Virus record (IMG/VR): IMGVR_UViG_3300037247_000735 | Span: 1-43,688 of that record | Direction: 5' to 3' (one strand) | DNA length: 43,688 nucleotides | DNA from: a virus | Shown here: positions 32,638-40,164 of the stretch, one piece after another | Layout: each line of letters starts with the position of its first letter | How positions within the stretch are numbered: the stretch's first letter is position 1 | Position numbers and translations under genes: made by a program | Notes under the pieces: model-generated | Told to the model about the DNA's origin: nothing | Seen by the model: only the letters and a program-made list of their open reading frames with translations | The model's database searches: none

Positions 32638-32772
32638 ATGCCTGTTTTAACAGCAAAGTGTGTTGAATGTGGAGAGAAGAGAGACATACAGGCCGGCGAG
32701 GTTGATGCCGGCGACATGCCGATGTGCAACAAGTGCGGTGGCGTAATGATAGCGGATTCGGCTAGGGCTTAA
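32638..32772 (+). CDS. Small zinc-ribbon protein
   Basis: A 44-aa protein with two CxxC pairs (CVEC and CNKC) separated by 18 residues, typical of a zinc ribbon. An AAGGA site precedes the ATG. It is the first of several tiny cysteine-rich proteins in this phage. Confidence 0.7.
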   Translation: MPVLTAKCVECGEKRDIQAGEVDAGDMPMCNKCGGVMIADSARA

Positions 32773-32791
32773 CCCGCTTAAGGAGAAGAGA

Positions 32792-32998
32792 ATGGCAAGA
32801 AGAACATTGTTAAGAAAGGTTTTGTGCCGCCGGGGTTGTGGTCGCACCGTTCACACGCTCAAGAAAAGTATCTACGGAGCCAATGCCTTACATGGTAAGT
32901 ATAGCGGCATTTGCTCTAACTGCACGACAGACGAGGAAAGAAACGAGATTCTAAGGGGCGTAACAGAGGCTGCATACAGAACTTGTGTTCGGGGCTGA
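32792..32998 (+). CDS. Small zinc-finger protein
   Basis: A 68-aa basic protein with a C-x3-C pair (CRRGC) near residue 12 and a C-x2-C pair (CSNC) at about 41, fitting a zinc finger. AAGGAG precedes the ATG. Likely nucleic-acid or protein binding. Confidence 0.68.
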   Translation: MARRTLLRKVLCRRGCGRTVHTLKKSIYGANALHGKYSGICSNCTTDEERNEILRGVTEAAYRTCVRG

Positions 32999-33001
32999 CC
33001 G

Positions 33002-33172
33002 ATGGCTAAGACGAAGATAGAGTGGGCCGATGCGGTCTGGAACCCTGTAACCGGGTGTACGAAGGTCAGCGCTGGGTGTGCCAACTGCTACGCCGAGAGA
33101 ATGAGCAAGCGGCTCAGGGGGCGGTTCGGGTACCCGAAGGACGACCCCTTCCGCACAGGGGGGGCGGCATGA
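33002..33172 (+). pseudogene. Truncated DUF5131 (Gp37/Gp68-like) protein
   Basis: A 56-aa ORF matching only the N-terminus of DUF5131 proteins: [20 protein letters not shown], then 'CANCYAERM' and 'GYPKDDPF'. Complete members run to about 230-300 aa and carry the C...C..CY cluster seen here. The reading frame ends just after a run of 7 G and the rest of the domain is absent; the next gene starts within its stop. It is a remnant, or a minimal protein keeping the cysteine cluster. Confidence 0.72.
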
Positions 33173-33345
33173 GCGATGGCACAAGGACGATGCCCTTCGG
33201 CAAGCATAAGGGCAAGACCATCGAGGAACTTCCGTCCGGCTATCTACGGTGGATGAGGGACAACATGGATGACGATGACTTAGTGGATGCCGCCGACGAC
33301 GAACTTCAATTCAGGGATATCCATAACACGCATTTTGAGGACTGA
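33169..33345 (+). CDS. DUF3820-like small protein
   Basis: A 58-aa protein with '[19 protein letters not shown]' followed by RWM and an acidic tail. This signature defines DUF3820-type proteins, which occur in phages and bacteria and are linked to nucleic-acid metabolism without a proven role. ATG at 33169 overlaps the preceding stop. Confidence 0.78.
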   Translation: MSDGTRTMPFGKHKGKTIEELPSGYLRWMRDNMDDDDLVDAADDELQFRDIHNTHFED

Positions 33346-33348
33346 GGC

Positions 33349-34008
33349 ATGAAGGAACACCCGATAATATTCAACGGCCCGATGGTGAGGGCTATCCTTG
33401 AGGGGAGGAAGACGCAGACCCGACGGGTAATGAAGCCACAAGTTAGTAAAAATGCTATTTTCGCAGATTATAAAACTGACTTGGGCTACCCGGCAAGCAA
33501 GGGACAATTTTGGGCGGGATTTTATCTTGGAAAGGAAAGTATTGATCCCGGCTATTTCAAGTGTTCTTACGGAGCCCCCGGTGACCGGCTTTGGGTGAGA
33601 GAGACACATAGATTTACCTTAGCGGGAAAACCGAAACCTCCCGGCTATGTTGACCTTATAGAGTACAAGGCTGATGGTTTTATAGGAGAGATAGAAAGCG
33701 GCTTGGCAAAAGATGTTTCTTTTCGTTGGAGACCCTCAATCCATATGCCTCGGTCGGCCTCCCGTATCCTCCTTGAAGTAACCGACGTTCGGGTGGAGAG
33801 GGTGCAGGAGATAACGGCAGAAGATACATTATTTGAAGGGATCGAACTGCCTATGCCATCTGGTTGTGATATTCCAGGACCGCCGCAAGGATATGAAGAA
33901 TGGCCCGAAGCTAAACAGAATGAATGGGTGGAAGGACAGGCAAGAGCTACATATTTTGCTCGTTGTGCTGACTTGCAAAACCACATTGATGCTTTTAAGG
34001 AACTTTAG
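33349..34008 (+). CDS. ASCH-superfamily-like protein with premature amber stop
   Basis: A 219-aa protein with 'GPMVRAILEGRKTQTRRV', 'GAPGDRLWVRET' and RPSIHMPRSASRI, the three conserved blocks of phage ASCH-like proteins, which may bind RNA or modified nucleosides. The frame stops with TAG at 34006-34008 after FKEL, where relatives have Trp. Beyond it the same frame stays open for 27 codons (WDVNPWVWVV and FKRI, the usual ending), to TGA at 34090-34092 overlapping the next ATG. A TGG-to-TAG change is the simplest explanation. Confidence 0.82.
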   Translation: MKEHPIIFNGPMVRAILEGRKTQTRRVMKPQVSKNAIFADYKTDLGYPASKGQFWAGFYLGKESIDPGYFKCSYGAPGDRLWVRETHRFTLAGKPKPPGYVDLIEYKADGFIGEIESGLAKDVSFRWRPSIHMPRSASRILLEVTDVRVERVQEITAEDTLFEGIELPMPSGCDIPGPPQGYEEWPEAKQNEWVEGQARATYFARCADLQNHIDAFKEL

Positions 34009-34088
34009 AACTCCATCAACACTAAAAGAGGCTTTGGGTGGGACGTGAACCCTTGGGTATGGGTCGTCACCTTTAAGCGAATAGAAAC

Positions 34089-35441
34089 ATGATATACGGC
34101 TCGGTCTGTAGCGGCATAGAAGCGGCGACGGTCGCTTGGAAGTCCCTCGGGTGGAAGGCCGCCTGGTTCAGCGAGATAGAACCCTTCCCGAGCGCCGTAT
34201 TGGAGCACCACTACCCCGACGTGCAGAATCTCGGGGACATGACAAGGATATACGAAAATGAAAAATTCAAAAGAACAGTTATCGATCTTCTCGTCGGAGG
34301 AACTCCGTGCCAATCCTTCAGCGTTGCAGGATTCCGAAAGGGCATGGAAGATCCACGTGGAAACTTGGCCCTCGTCTATCTTTCTATTGTTGACCGAACA
34401 CGCCCCAAGTGGGTGGTTTGGGAAAACGTCCCCGGCGCACTATCTAGCGTATCGCACGATGCTCCCGATCCATGTCCACCGCCAGACCCTATGGACGTGG
34501 AGCTCGACGGACAGGAAGTGGATACTAACGATGACTACCATTCAGAAGAAGTACATGCCCTCAACTGCTTCCTGGCCACACTTTCAGAACTCGGGTATGG
34601 GTGGGCCTACAGAGTTCTTGACGCTCAATACTGCGGAGTACCACAGCGGCGCCGTCGCATCTTCGTTATCGGATATCTTGGAGATTGGCGACGTGCCACG
34701 TCGGTACTTTTTGAGCGCGAGAGCCTGTCAAGGTATTCTCCGCCGAGCAGAGAAGAGGGGAAAGGACTTGCCCCCACAGTTACGGGCGGCCCTCCTTTCA
34801 GTCGCACGGGGAACGAAAGGGTAGAAGCAGAAGCGATGGTGGCACATATGCGAGGTTTCGGTGATTACGAGATAGATGATAAGGCTTCGGCCTTAAAAAG
34901 CAGAGACCATAAAGATGCTACTGATTTAATAACGGTAGCCGTCCGCACCGCGCAGACCTCGGCGAATGGTTGCGGGGTAAGCGAGGATGTGGCGCATACG
35001 CTGGACGGGGCGCTGGGACAGGCGGTGGCTTTTCAATCCAAAGCCTCATCAACCAACAGCATGAACCCCTCGGAGATTACACCCACGCTTGACAAGGGGA
35101 AGGGGGACGGGGTGGTGGTAGCCAGCTTCAAGGCCGGTCAAGGTGCGAAGGCGGGGAGTATAGGCTATGAAGAAGAGGTCGCCCCGACCCTTGGAGCAGC
35201 TGATAGTGGAAGTAACCGTACCCCAGCGTTAATGTCCGGCATGACCGTCCGCCGCCTCACCCCCCGGGAGTGCGAACGGCTCCAGGGCTTCCCAGACAAC
35301 TATACGAGGATACCGCGGAACCATAAGAAGGCCGCTGATTGTCCCGATGGACCACGCTACAAGGCGCTTGGCAACTCGATGGCCGTGCCTGTGATGCAGT
35401 GGATAGGGCAGAGGATTCAAGAAGTGGAAAACGGGCAATGA
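34089..35441 (+). CDS. DNA C5-cytosine methyltransferase
   Basis: A 450-aa enzyme making 5-methylcytosine. Motif I is GSVCSGIEAA (4-13); the catalytic Cys is C74 in GGTPCQSFSVAG; ENVPG lies at 112-116; QRRRRIF lies near 186; and the C-terminal motifs are TPRECERLQGFP and ALGNSMAVPV. The region between about 200 and 380 is the target-recognition domain and is longer than usual and low in recognisable features. Its ATG overlaps the read-through end of the ASCH gene, indicating former coupling. No restriction enzyme is nearby. Confidence 0.95.
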   Translation: MIYGSVCSGIEAATVAWKSLGWKAAWFSEIEPFPSAVLEHHYPDVQNLGDMTRIYENEKFKRTVIDLLVGGTPCQSFSVAGFRKGMEDPRGNLALVYLSIVDRTRPKWVVWENVPGALSSVSHDAPDPCPPPDPMDVELDGQEVDTNDDYHSEEVHALNCFLATLSELGYGWAYRVLDAQYCGVPQRRRRIFVIGYLGDWRRATSVLFERESLSRYSPPSREEGKGLAPTVTGGPPFSRTGNERVEAEAMVAHMRGFGDYEIDDKASALKSRDHKDATDLITVAVRTAQTSANGCGVSEDVAHTLDGALGQAVAFQSKASSTNSMNPSEITPTLDKGKGDGVVVASFKAGQGAKAGSIGYEEEVAPTLGAADSGSNRTPALMSGMTVRRLTPRECERLQGFPDNYTRIPRNHKKAADCPDGPRYKALGNSMAVPVMQWIGQRIQEVENGQ

Positions 35442-35472
35442 TTTACCAAATGGATGGATAAGGAGGACAAGG

Positions 35473-35622
35473 ATGGAATGTGACGATTGCGGAGCCGAAT
35501 TTAAAATCGGTCATACAGTATATGAGTACACCTCCGGGATTTTCGACGGAGAAATGGTTATCGCAGATGAATGTTTTGAAAAATGGTGCAAGGTCTGTGA
35601 TGACAAGCGGGGTGAACGGTGA
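35473..35622 (+). CDS. Small zinc-binding protein
   Basis: A 49-aa protein with CDDC at the N-terminus and C-x6-C-x2-C near the C-terminus, a treble-clef or zinc-ribbon pattern. AGGAGG precedes the ATG, and the stop overlaps the next gene (GTGATA). Confidence 0.65.
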   Translation: MECDDCGAEFKIGHTVYEYTSGIFDGEMVIADECFEKWCKVCDDKRGER

Positions 35623-36290
35623 TAAGCCAAGGGGATTTTCTTGAATATCTTACCGGCCTCGATCCCGAATCCGTGGATTGTATTATCACAGACCCGCCCT
35701 ACTGGACACTTGATAAGTGGCGAGCGATAGGCACTACAACGCGGCTTGGGGGCCACAAGGACGAGGACAAAAGAGATGAGGCTCGGTGGTTCCCAACGAT
35801 TGATGCAAATGACCTTTGGGAACTTATGAATGAGATATGGCGTGTTCTCAAGAACAACACCCACGCATATATTTTTTGCGACCACGAAACCCTTAGATAT
35901 GTTTTGTCTTATGGGGACGATATGGACTGGCGAAAAGTCAAGCCTCTTGTGTGGGACAAGGTGAATCAAGGGATGGGCTATACCTATCGTTGTCGGTATG
36001 AGTTTATCGTCTTTCTCGAAAAGGGCAAGCGCAAGCTCAATGACCTTTCTATTCCCGACATTCTGACAGTAAAGAAAATTATAAATGGCTATCCTACCGA
36101 AAAGCCAGTCAAGTTGATGGAGATATTTGTACGCCAAAGCACAGGCGAAGGAGAGCTTGTTTGCGATCCCTTCTTCGGGAGCGGGAGCGTTGCTATTGCC
36201 TGTCAAAATCTTAATCGGCAATTTATGGGTTGCGATATAAGCCCAAGGGCGCATGAACATCTTAAAAATAGACAGGGGTTATTTGCTTAA
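35619..36290 (+). CDS. DNA adenine/N4-cytosine methyltransferase (DPPY type)
   Basis: A 223-aa methyltransferase starting at GTG. Motif IV is the canonical DPPY at 25-28 and motif I is DPFFGSGSVA near residue 183, the beta-class permuted order. 'GYPTEKPVKLMEIFVRQST' is the usual motif X region. Lack of a restriction partner suggests anti-restriction or regulatory methylation. It is separate in sequence from the DPIW enzyme at 29640. Confidence 0.92.
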   Translation: MISQGDFLEYLTGLDPESVDCIITDPPYWTLDKWRAIGTTTRLGGHKDEDKRDEARWFPTIDANDLWELMNEIWRVLKNNTHAYIFCDHETLRYVLSYGDDMDWRKVKPLVWDKVNQGMGYTYRCRYEFIVFLEKGKRKLNDLSIPDILTVKKIINGYPTEKPVKLMEIFVRQSTGEGELVCDPFFGSGSVAIACQNLNRQFMGCDISPRAHEHLKNRQGLFA

Positions 36291-36370
36291 ATTCAGGGAC
36301 TCCAAGAACTCGGCCCCCTTTCCTAGCGCGGTGGTGGTATTTAAATAAATCAACCGCTTACAGACCAACT

Positions 36371-36402
36371 TTACTAGTAAATTACTAGTAAATTACTAGT
36401 AA
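36371..36402 (+). promoter_or_regulatory. Three palindromic operator/iteron sites
   Basis: TTACTAGTAA, a perfect 10-bp palindrome, occurs three times at 36371-36380, 36382-36391 and 36393-36402, an 11-bp period (one helical turn). They lie 18 bp before the GTG of the ATPase gene, in an AT-rich 130-bp gap that also holds ATTTAAAT. Such arrays bind dimeric regulators cooperatively or act as iterons. Confidence 0.85.
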
Positions 36403-36420
36403 TTTGAATGGAGGTAATGA

Positions 36421-38133
36421 GTGAAGCGCTTACAGATCGCCAAGGACCTGTCTTTACCGATTGACGCCGTAACCCAGACCTTTGCTATCCTCGCTATCCG
36501 GGGCGCCGGTAAGACCAATACGGCCGTCGTCATGGTCGAGGAACTTCTTAAGAACGGCCTTCAAGTGGTCGTGGTGGACCCCGTAGGAGTCTGGTGGGGT
36601 CTACGGTCGTCGGCGGACGGCAAGAGCGCGGGGCAGCCTATAGTGATCTTCGGGGGCGAGCACGGGGACGTGCCGCTTGAGCATACCGGCGGGAAGTTGG
36701 TGTCCGACTTGGTAGTAAACAAAGGAGTGTCCGTACTTCTCGATCTCTCGGGCTTCCGCAAGGGGGAGCAAGTGAGGTTTATGACCGACTTTACAGAGCA
36801 TTTGTACTACCTGAAGGGTAAGAATCGAGACCCCTTGCATATCGTATTCGATGAGGCTGATGAGTTTGCCCCGCAGAGGCCCCAAAGGGGGCGTGAGAGG
36901 CTCTTGGGGGCCATAGAGGACTTGGTGAGGCGGGGGAGGGCTCGTGGCATAGGCACGACCCTCATAACGCAGAGATCGGCGGTGCTCAATAAGAACGTGC
37001 TGACTCAGGCGGAGGTTCTTGTGGCGCTTCGCACGTTGGGCCCCCAAGACAGGAAGGCCATTGACGCTTGGGTGGAGGCCCACGGGACACCAGAGGAGCG
37101 CAAGACGCTCATGGGCTCGCTCGCGTCCCTTGAAATAGGCGAGGCGTGGGTATGGTCCCCAGGTTGGCTCGACGTATTCAAGAGGGTGCAGATACGTCGG
37201 CGCGAGACCTTCGATAGTTCGGCCACGCCATCGGTGATGAAAAAGGTTAAGGGCCCTAAGAAGTTCGCGGACGTAAACATGGCGGAAATACGCGAACTGA
37301 TGGCCTCTACCATCGAAAAGGCCAAAGCTGACGATCCCCGGGAACTCAAGAAGAAGGTAGCGGATCTTGAGAGAACGCTGAAAAAGGTAGAGGCGACGGG
37401 GCCGAAGGTTGAGATTAAGGAAATGCCGGTCCTTACCAGTAAGAACGAAAGAGACATAGAGAACACCATCCTTGGCCTAGAGAACCAAACTAGGGTACTT
37501 AAGGAAATATTAGAATGTAGTGCCATTCGTCAAAATGACCTTAAGACTCTTCTCAAAGAGGTACAAGCCGCCCATTGTAGCCCACGAAATCCCATGAAAT
37601 CCCATGAAATCCCAGCAAAGCCCATATACCCTCACAGTTCTCTCGTTATAGCTGGGAAGGGTGAGAGCATGTCGAAATGCGAAAGGGCCATTCTCTCCGT
37701 TCTCGCGCAGTACCAGGGCGGCCGAAATCGATCGCAGGTGTCCATACTCAGCGGCTACTCTGTTAAAAGCGGCAGCTTCAGTAATTCCCTCAGTACCCTC
37801 AGAACAAGAGGATGGATTATCGGCGGCCGCGAGAATATGCAGATCACGGAGGAAGGTGTAACCGCCCTAGGTTCTTACGAACCGTTACCGATAGGGCACG
37901 ATCTTCTACAATACTGGCTATCCAGCAAGTCTTTAGGAAAGTGTGAAAGGGAAGTGTTGAAGGTTCTTGCTGAGGTATACCCAGATGCCTTAACTAAGCC
38001 CGGAACGGCTGACCGCTCGGGTTACAGCGTAACCAGTGGTAGCTTTGCCAATGCCCTGAGCAAGCTACGGACCCTTGAACTTATCAACGGCCGCGAGAAT
38101 ATAAAAGCATCAGACGTGTTTTTTGAGGGGTAA
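36421..38133 (+). CDS. HerA/FtsK-like ATPase with two C-terminal winged helices
   Basis: A 570-aa protein. Walker A is IRGAGKTN (26-33), Walker B is FDEAD (143-147), and 'RGRARGIGTTLITQR' is typical of HerA/DUF87 motors. A coiled coil (about 285-390) leads to two related winged-helix repeats (about 418-480 and 505-565), both containing SGYSVxSGSFxNxLSxLR. It may be a hexameric DNA translocase that binds DNA through the winged helices, and it may bind the palindromes upstream. GTG at 36421 has GGAGG at 36410. No nuclease partner (NurA) was seen. Confidence 0.85.
   Translation: MKRLQIAKDLSLPIDAVTQTFAILAIRGAGKTNTAVVMVEELLKNGLQVVVVDPVGVWWGLRSSADGKSAGQPIVIFGGEHGDVPLEHTGGKLVSDLVVNKGVSVLLDLSGFRKGEQVRFMTDFTEHLYYLKGKNRDPLHIVFDEADEFAPQRPQRGRERLLGAIEDLVRRGRARGIGTTLITQRSAVLNKNVLTQAEVLVALRTLGPQDRKAIDAWVEAHGTPEERKTLMGSLASLEIGEAWVWSPGWLDVFKRVQIRRRETFDSSATPSVMKKVKGPKKFADVNMAEIRELMASTIEKAKADDPRELKKKVADLERTLKKVEATGPKVEIKEMPVLTSKNERDIENTILGLENQTRVLKEILECSAIRQNDLKTLLKEVQAAHCSPRNPMKSHEIPAKPIYPHSSLVIAGKGESMSKCERAILSVLAQYQGGRNRSQVSILSGYSVKSGSFSNSLSTLRTRGWIIGGRENMQITEEGVTALGSYEPLPIGHDLLQYWLSSKSLGKCEREVLKVLAEVYPDALTKPGTADRSGYSVTSGSFANALSKLRTLELINGRENIKASDVFFEG
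37586..37615 (+). repeat. Tandem 10-bp repeat inside the ATPase gene
   Basis: GAAATCCCAT is repeated three times (last copy ends G). The period of 10 is not a multiple of three, so gain or loss of one unit would shift the frame just before the winged-helix domains. It encodes the linker 'NPMKSHEIPAK'. Confidence 0.8.
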
Positions 38134-38141
38134 AAACTTTC

Positions 38142-38169
38142 TTGACTCTCTCAAGAATTATGGTAGTGT
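38142..38169 (+). promoter_or_regulatory. Sigma-70-like promoter (moderate)
   Basis: TTGACT at 38142-38147 and TAGTGT at 38164-38169 with a 16-bp spacer. Transcription would start near 38176, upstream of the 13-bp stem and the replication gene. Confidence 0.45.
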
Positions 38170-38187
38170 GAGTATATGGAAGGTTCT

Positions 38188-38295
38188 ATGATGAGAATAA
38201 CCTACAAATCTATTCAGCGCAGCGCTCCTTGGACGTCCGTTATCGGACACGGGCTCATCACCGTCCTTCCAGGTCTGGGGAGCGCTGCGCTTTAA
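38188..38295 (+). CDS. Possible 35-aa leader peptide (uncertain)
   Basis: ATG at 38188 after GGAAGGTTCT opens a 35-aa frame that ends 7 bases before the replication gene. Its sequence (VIGHGLITVLPGLGSAAL) is hydrophobic toward the end. It entirely overlaps the strong stem structure, so the coding potential may be accidental. Confidence 0.35.
   Translation: MMRITYKSIQRSAPWTSVIGHGLITVLPGLGSAAL
38216..38291 (+). ncRNA. 76-nt stem with branched loop (candidate RNA or attenuator)
   Basis: A perfect 13-bp stem joins 38216-38228 and 38279-38291. The enclosed 50 bases can form GTCCG-TTAT-CGGAC (38235-38248) and ACGG/CCGT (38249-38264), a branched shape. Only TTT AA follows, so it is a poor terminator. 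It precedes the replication gene by 11 bp and could mask its ribosome site or be a separate RNA. Confidence 0.5.
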
Positions 38296-38302
38296 GGTTA
38301 CG

Positions 38303-39160
38303 ATGTCAAACAGGGTAATTAAAGATTCGATTTGGTCATCGCCGACCCTAGCGAAGTTACCGTTATTACCTCAACTCCATTGGCCACGGTGGTTGCTTAT
38401 GGCGGATGATTGGGGGTGCTTTAATGCTGACCCTGATATAATACAGGGATTGGTCTATTCAAAAATGAAGAGCATGACCATAAAAAAGATACAAGACCTT
38501 ATGGATGAATATGTAAAAGGTGGTCTCCTATTTCTTTGGAAAGAAGGGGAGCGGATTTGGGGATATTTTGTCTCTTGGGACTCTCATCATAATTACTGCA
38601 ATAAGACGAACCTCGATAATGACGGCAAACACCAAAAACACCGCCGAAAGACCCCAGAACCGCCGATGGAAGCGTTATCTCAATATTTACGGGAGGTTAG
38701 TGATAGCTTGGAACATCTTAGTACGCCTTCGGACAAAATCCTTAGTCCTAGTCTGAATCCTAAACCTATACATAAACCCCTTGTCGGGAAGTTTGAAAAT
38801 ATATGGAATAGATACCCCCTTAAAGACGGCAAAAAAAGCGCTGAACGCCACTTCAAGGCAACCGTCAAGACCCAAGAGGATTGGGAGGCGATAAACAGGG
38901 CCCTTGATAATTATATAAAACACCTTGAGGCTACCTCCTGGAAGCAACCCAAGAACGGATCAACCTGGTTTAATAACTGGCCTGATTGGGTTGAGTGGAA
39001 CGAGCCGGGCATCGATGAGTTTAAAATCTGTACTGCCAAGAGCCCGGCCCCGAAGGACGAAAAGGGGTGGCGACATCCCGACGTAAAAGAGGTAAGGAAT
39101 AAAACAACAGGGATTAGGGCGCAACGCTGCCTATATTGCAAAACGATTTTTTATAAGTAG
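38303..39160 (+). CDS. Replisome organizer-like protein
   Basis: A 285-aa protein. The N-terminal domain ('PRWLLMADDWGCFNADPDII' followed by 'QGLVYSKM') matches the winged-helix region of phage replication proteins that recruit the host helicase. A Pro/Ser linker at about 125-155 leads to a helical C-terminal domain (KFENIWNRYPLKDGKKSAER) commonly fused to it, and a CxxC pair at the end. Initiation at a phage origin with host polymerase is likely. ATG at 38303 has AAGG upstream. Confidence 0.78.
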   Translation: MSNRVIKDSIWSSPTLAKLPLLPQLHWPRWLLMADDWGCFNADPDIIQGLVYSKMKSMTIKKIQDLMDEYVKGGLLFLWKEGERIWGYFVSWDSHHNYCNKTNLDNDGKHQKHRRKTPEPPMEALSQYLREVSDSLEHLSTPSDKILSPSLNPKPIHKPLVGKFENIWNRYPLKDGKKSAERHFKATVKTQEDWEAINRALDNYIKHLEATSWKQPKNGSTWFNNWPDWVEWNEPGIDEFKICTAKSPAPKDEKGWRHPDVKEVRNKTTGIRAQRCLYCKTIFYK

Positions 39161-39184
39161 ACGTACTCAATGGGAGAGGGAAAT

Positions 39185-39382
39185 ATGAACTTAAAGAGAG
39201 ATGAATGGTATTGGTTTGAGGATAAGGAAACAGGCAAGTTGAGTGAACACGGTAGGTATCGAGATATGGATGGAAACCTACAGTTCGCCAGACTCAGACT
39301 TTTCGCCGCTAAGAAAGAAGCTACGTCGTTATGCGCCTCTAGCGAACAGGTTGTTAAAATTAAGATAGTCAAGGTGAAGTAG
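39185..39382 (+). CDS. Hypothetical protein
   Basis: A 65-aa basic beta-rich protein. ATG at 39185 follows GAGAGGG; an ATG at 39170 would add MGEGN. No family recognised. Confidence 0.6.
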   Translation: MNLKRDEWYWFEDKETGKLSEHGRYRDMDGNLQFARLRLFAAKKEATSLCASSEQVVKIKIVKVK

Positions 39383-39391
39383 GAGAGAGAT

Positions 39392-39694
39392 ATGAGAAAA
39401 GAGGTTAGAGTTTTTGCTAATGAAATGGAAAGAGTGTTGAAACTCAACGATTACAAAGAGCATTGGAGTAGTTATAGCGAAGAATATTTAATAGGACGCT
39501 TAAAAAAGGAAGTTGCTGAACTTGAAAGGGCACTCTCCGACAGGTGTGAAAATAAAGATTGTAATGGGATTGTATATATAAATATGAGGAAGGTAAGCGG
39601 TGAATGTCGGTATAGAGTTGTTCAGGAAGCTGCTGATGTTGCGAGCTTTGCGATGATGATAGCAGATCTTAATATTCCAAAGGCAAAGCCATGA
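39392..39694 (+). CDS. MazG-like nucleotide pyrophosphohydrolase (putative)
   Basis: A 100-aa helical protein with 'FANEMERVLKLNDYKEHW', then 'EEYLIGRLKKEVAELERAL' and 'QEAADVASFAMMIAD'. The ExxE...EAADVA arrangement is the metal-binding core of all-alpha NTP pyrophosphatases. It may remove unusual or excess dNTPs during infection. Overlaps the next gene (ATGA). Confidence 0.8.
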   Translation: MRKEVRVFANEMERVLKLNDYKEHWSSYSEEYLIGRLKKEVAELERALSDRCENKDCNGIVYINMRKVSGECRYRVVQEAADVASFAMMIADLNIPKAKP

Positions 39695-40113
39695 GTGAAG
39701 AACTGAAAGCGTTGACCGACACCGAGATAAGTAAGATATGCCTCTCCCTGATAACGGGTGGGAAGGGGTGTTGGCATGAACCAGAATTAGCTTATCTTGC
39801 TGTTTATGAACCACTAAGTACATACCGATGTAAGGTAGCGAGTTGTAAATATTATGGTAGTGAAAATGGTGTTTTTAGGAGAAGGTTAACTAACCCCGAC
39901 TACCTCAACAACAAGTCCGATGCCTATGACCTCATACATTTCGTTGTTAATGAGTGGGAGGGAGAGAAGTGGGATAAATTTTTATTATGGTATTTGACTA
40001 GATGGGGGAAAATTACTCCGCAATGCATACCATCTTCATATAGAGGGTTGAAAAAATTACTCTCAAATACGAGAGCCTTACCGGAGGCGTTGGCGAGTTG
40101 GAAGGAGGGGTGA
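39691..40113 (+). CDS. Phage ABA-sandwich-domain protein
   Basis: A 140-aa protein with NPDYLNNKSDAYDLIHFVVN and 'ALPEALASW' at the end, the conserved blocks of the phage ABA-sandwich family found beside replication genes. Function is unknown. A cysteine pair lies at about residues 47-52. Confidence 0.72.
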   Translation: MSEELKALTDTEISKICLSLITGGKGCWHEPELAYLAVYEPLSTYRCKVASCKYYGSENGVFRRRLTNPDYLNNKSDAYDLIHFVVNEWEGEKWDKFLLWYLTRWGKITPQCIPSSYRGLKKLLSNTRALPEALASWKEG

Positions 40114-40135
40114 ATGATGGGGATAAAGATTTCTC

Positions 40136-40164
40136 TTGACATTCATAAGCGGTTATGATATAAT
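40136..40164 (+). promoter_or_regulatory. Perfect consensus sigma-70 promoter
   Basis: TTGACA at 40136-40141 and TATAAT at 40159-40164 with exactly 17 bp between them. Predicted start of transcription is near 40171. It would drive the small-gene operon 40206-43642 with host RNA polymerase as an early promoter. A TTATTATAAT stretch follows. Confidence 0.88.

Noticed and set aside
33022-33168. Upstream extension of the DUF3820-like gene
   Set aside because: This stretch reads as DUF5131 in another frame and the domain of the small protein begins only at 33169.
35511-36260. 249-aa open frame on the minus strand
   Set aside because: It is fully antisense to a clear DPPY methyltransferase and has no recognisable domain or ribosome site.
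36371-36402. CRISPR-like array
   Set aside because: Units are 10-bp palindromes with a single base between them and no spacers; operator or iteron sites fit better.
38216-38291. tRNA-Met-like element (a CTCAT loop inside a 76-nt cloverleaf-like fold)
   Set aside because: The closing stem is 13 bp and there is no TTCGA T-loop, so the similarity to an initiator tRNA is superficial.
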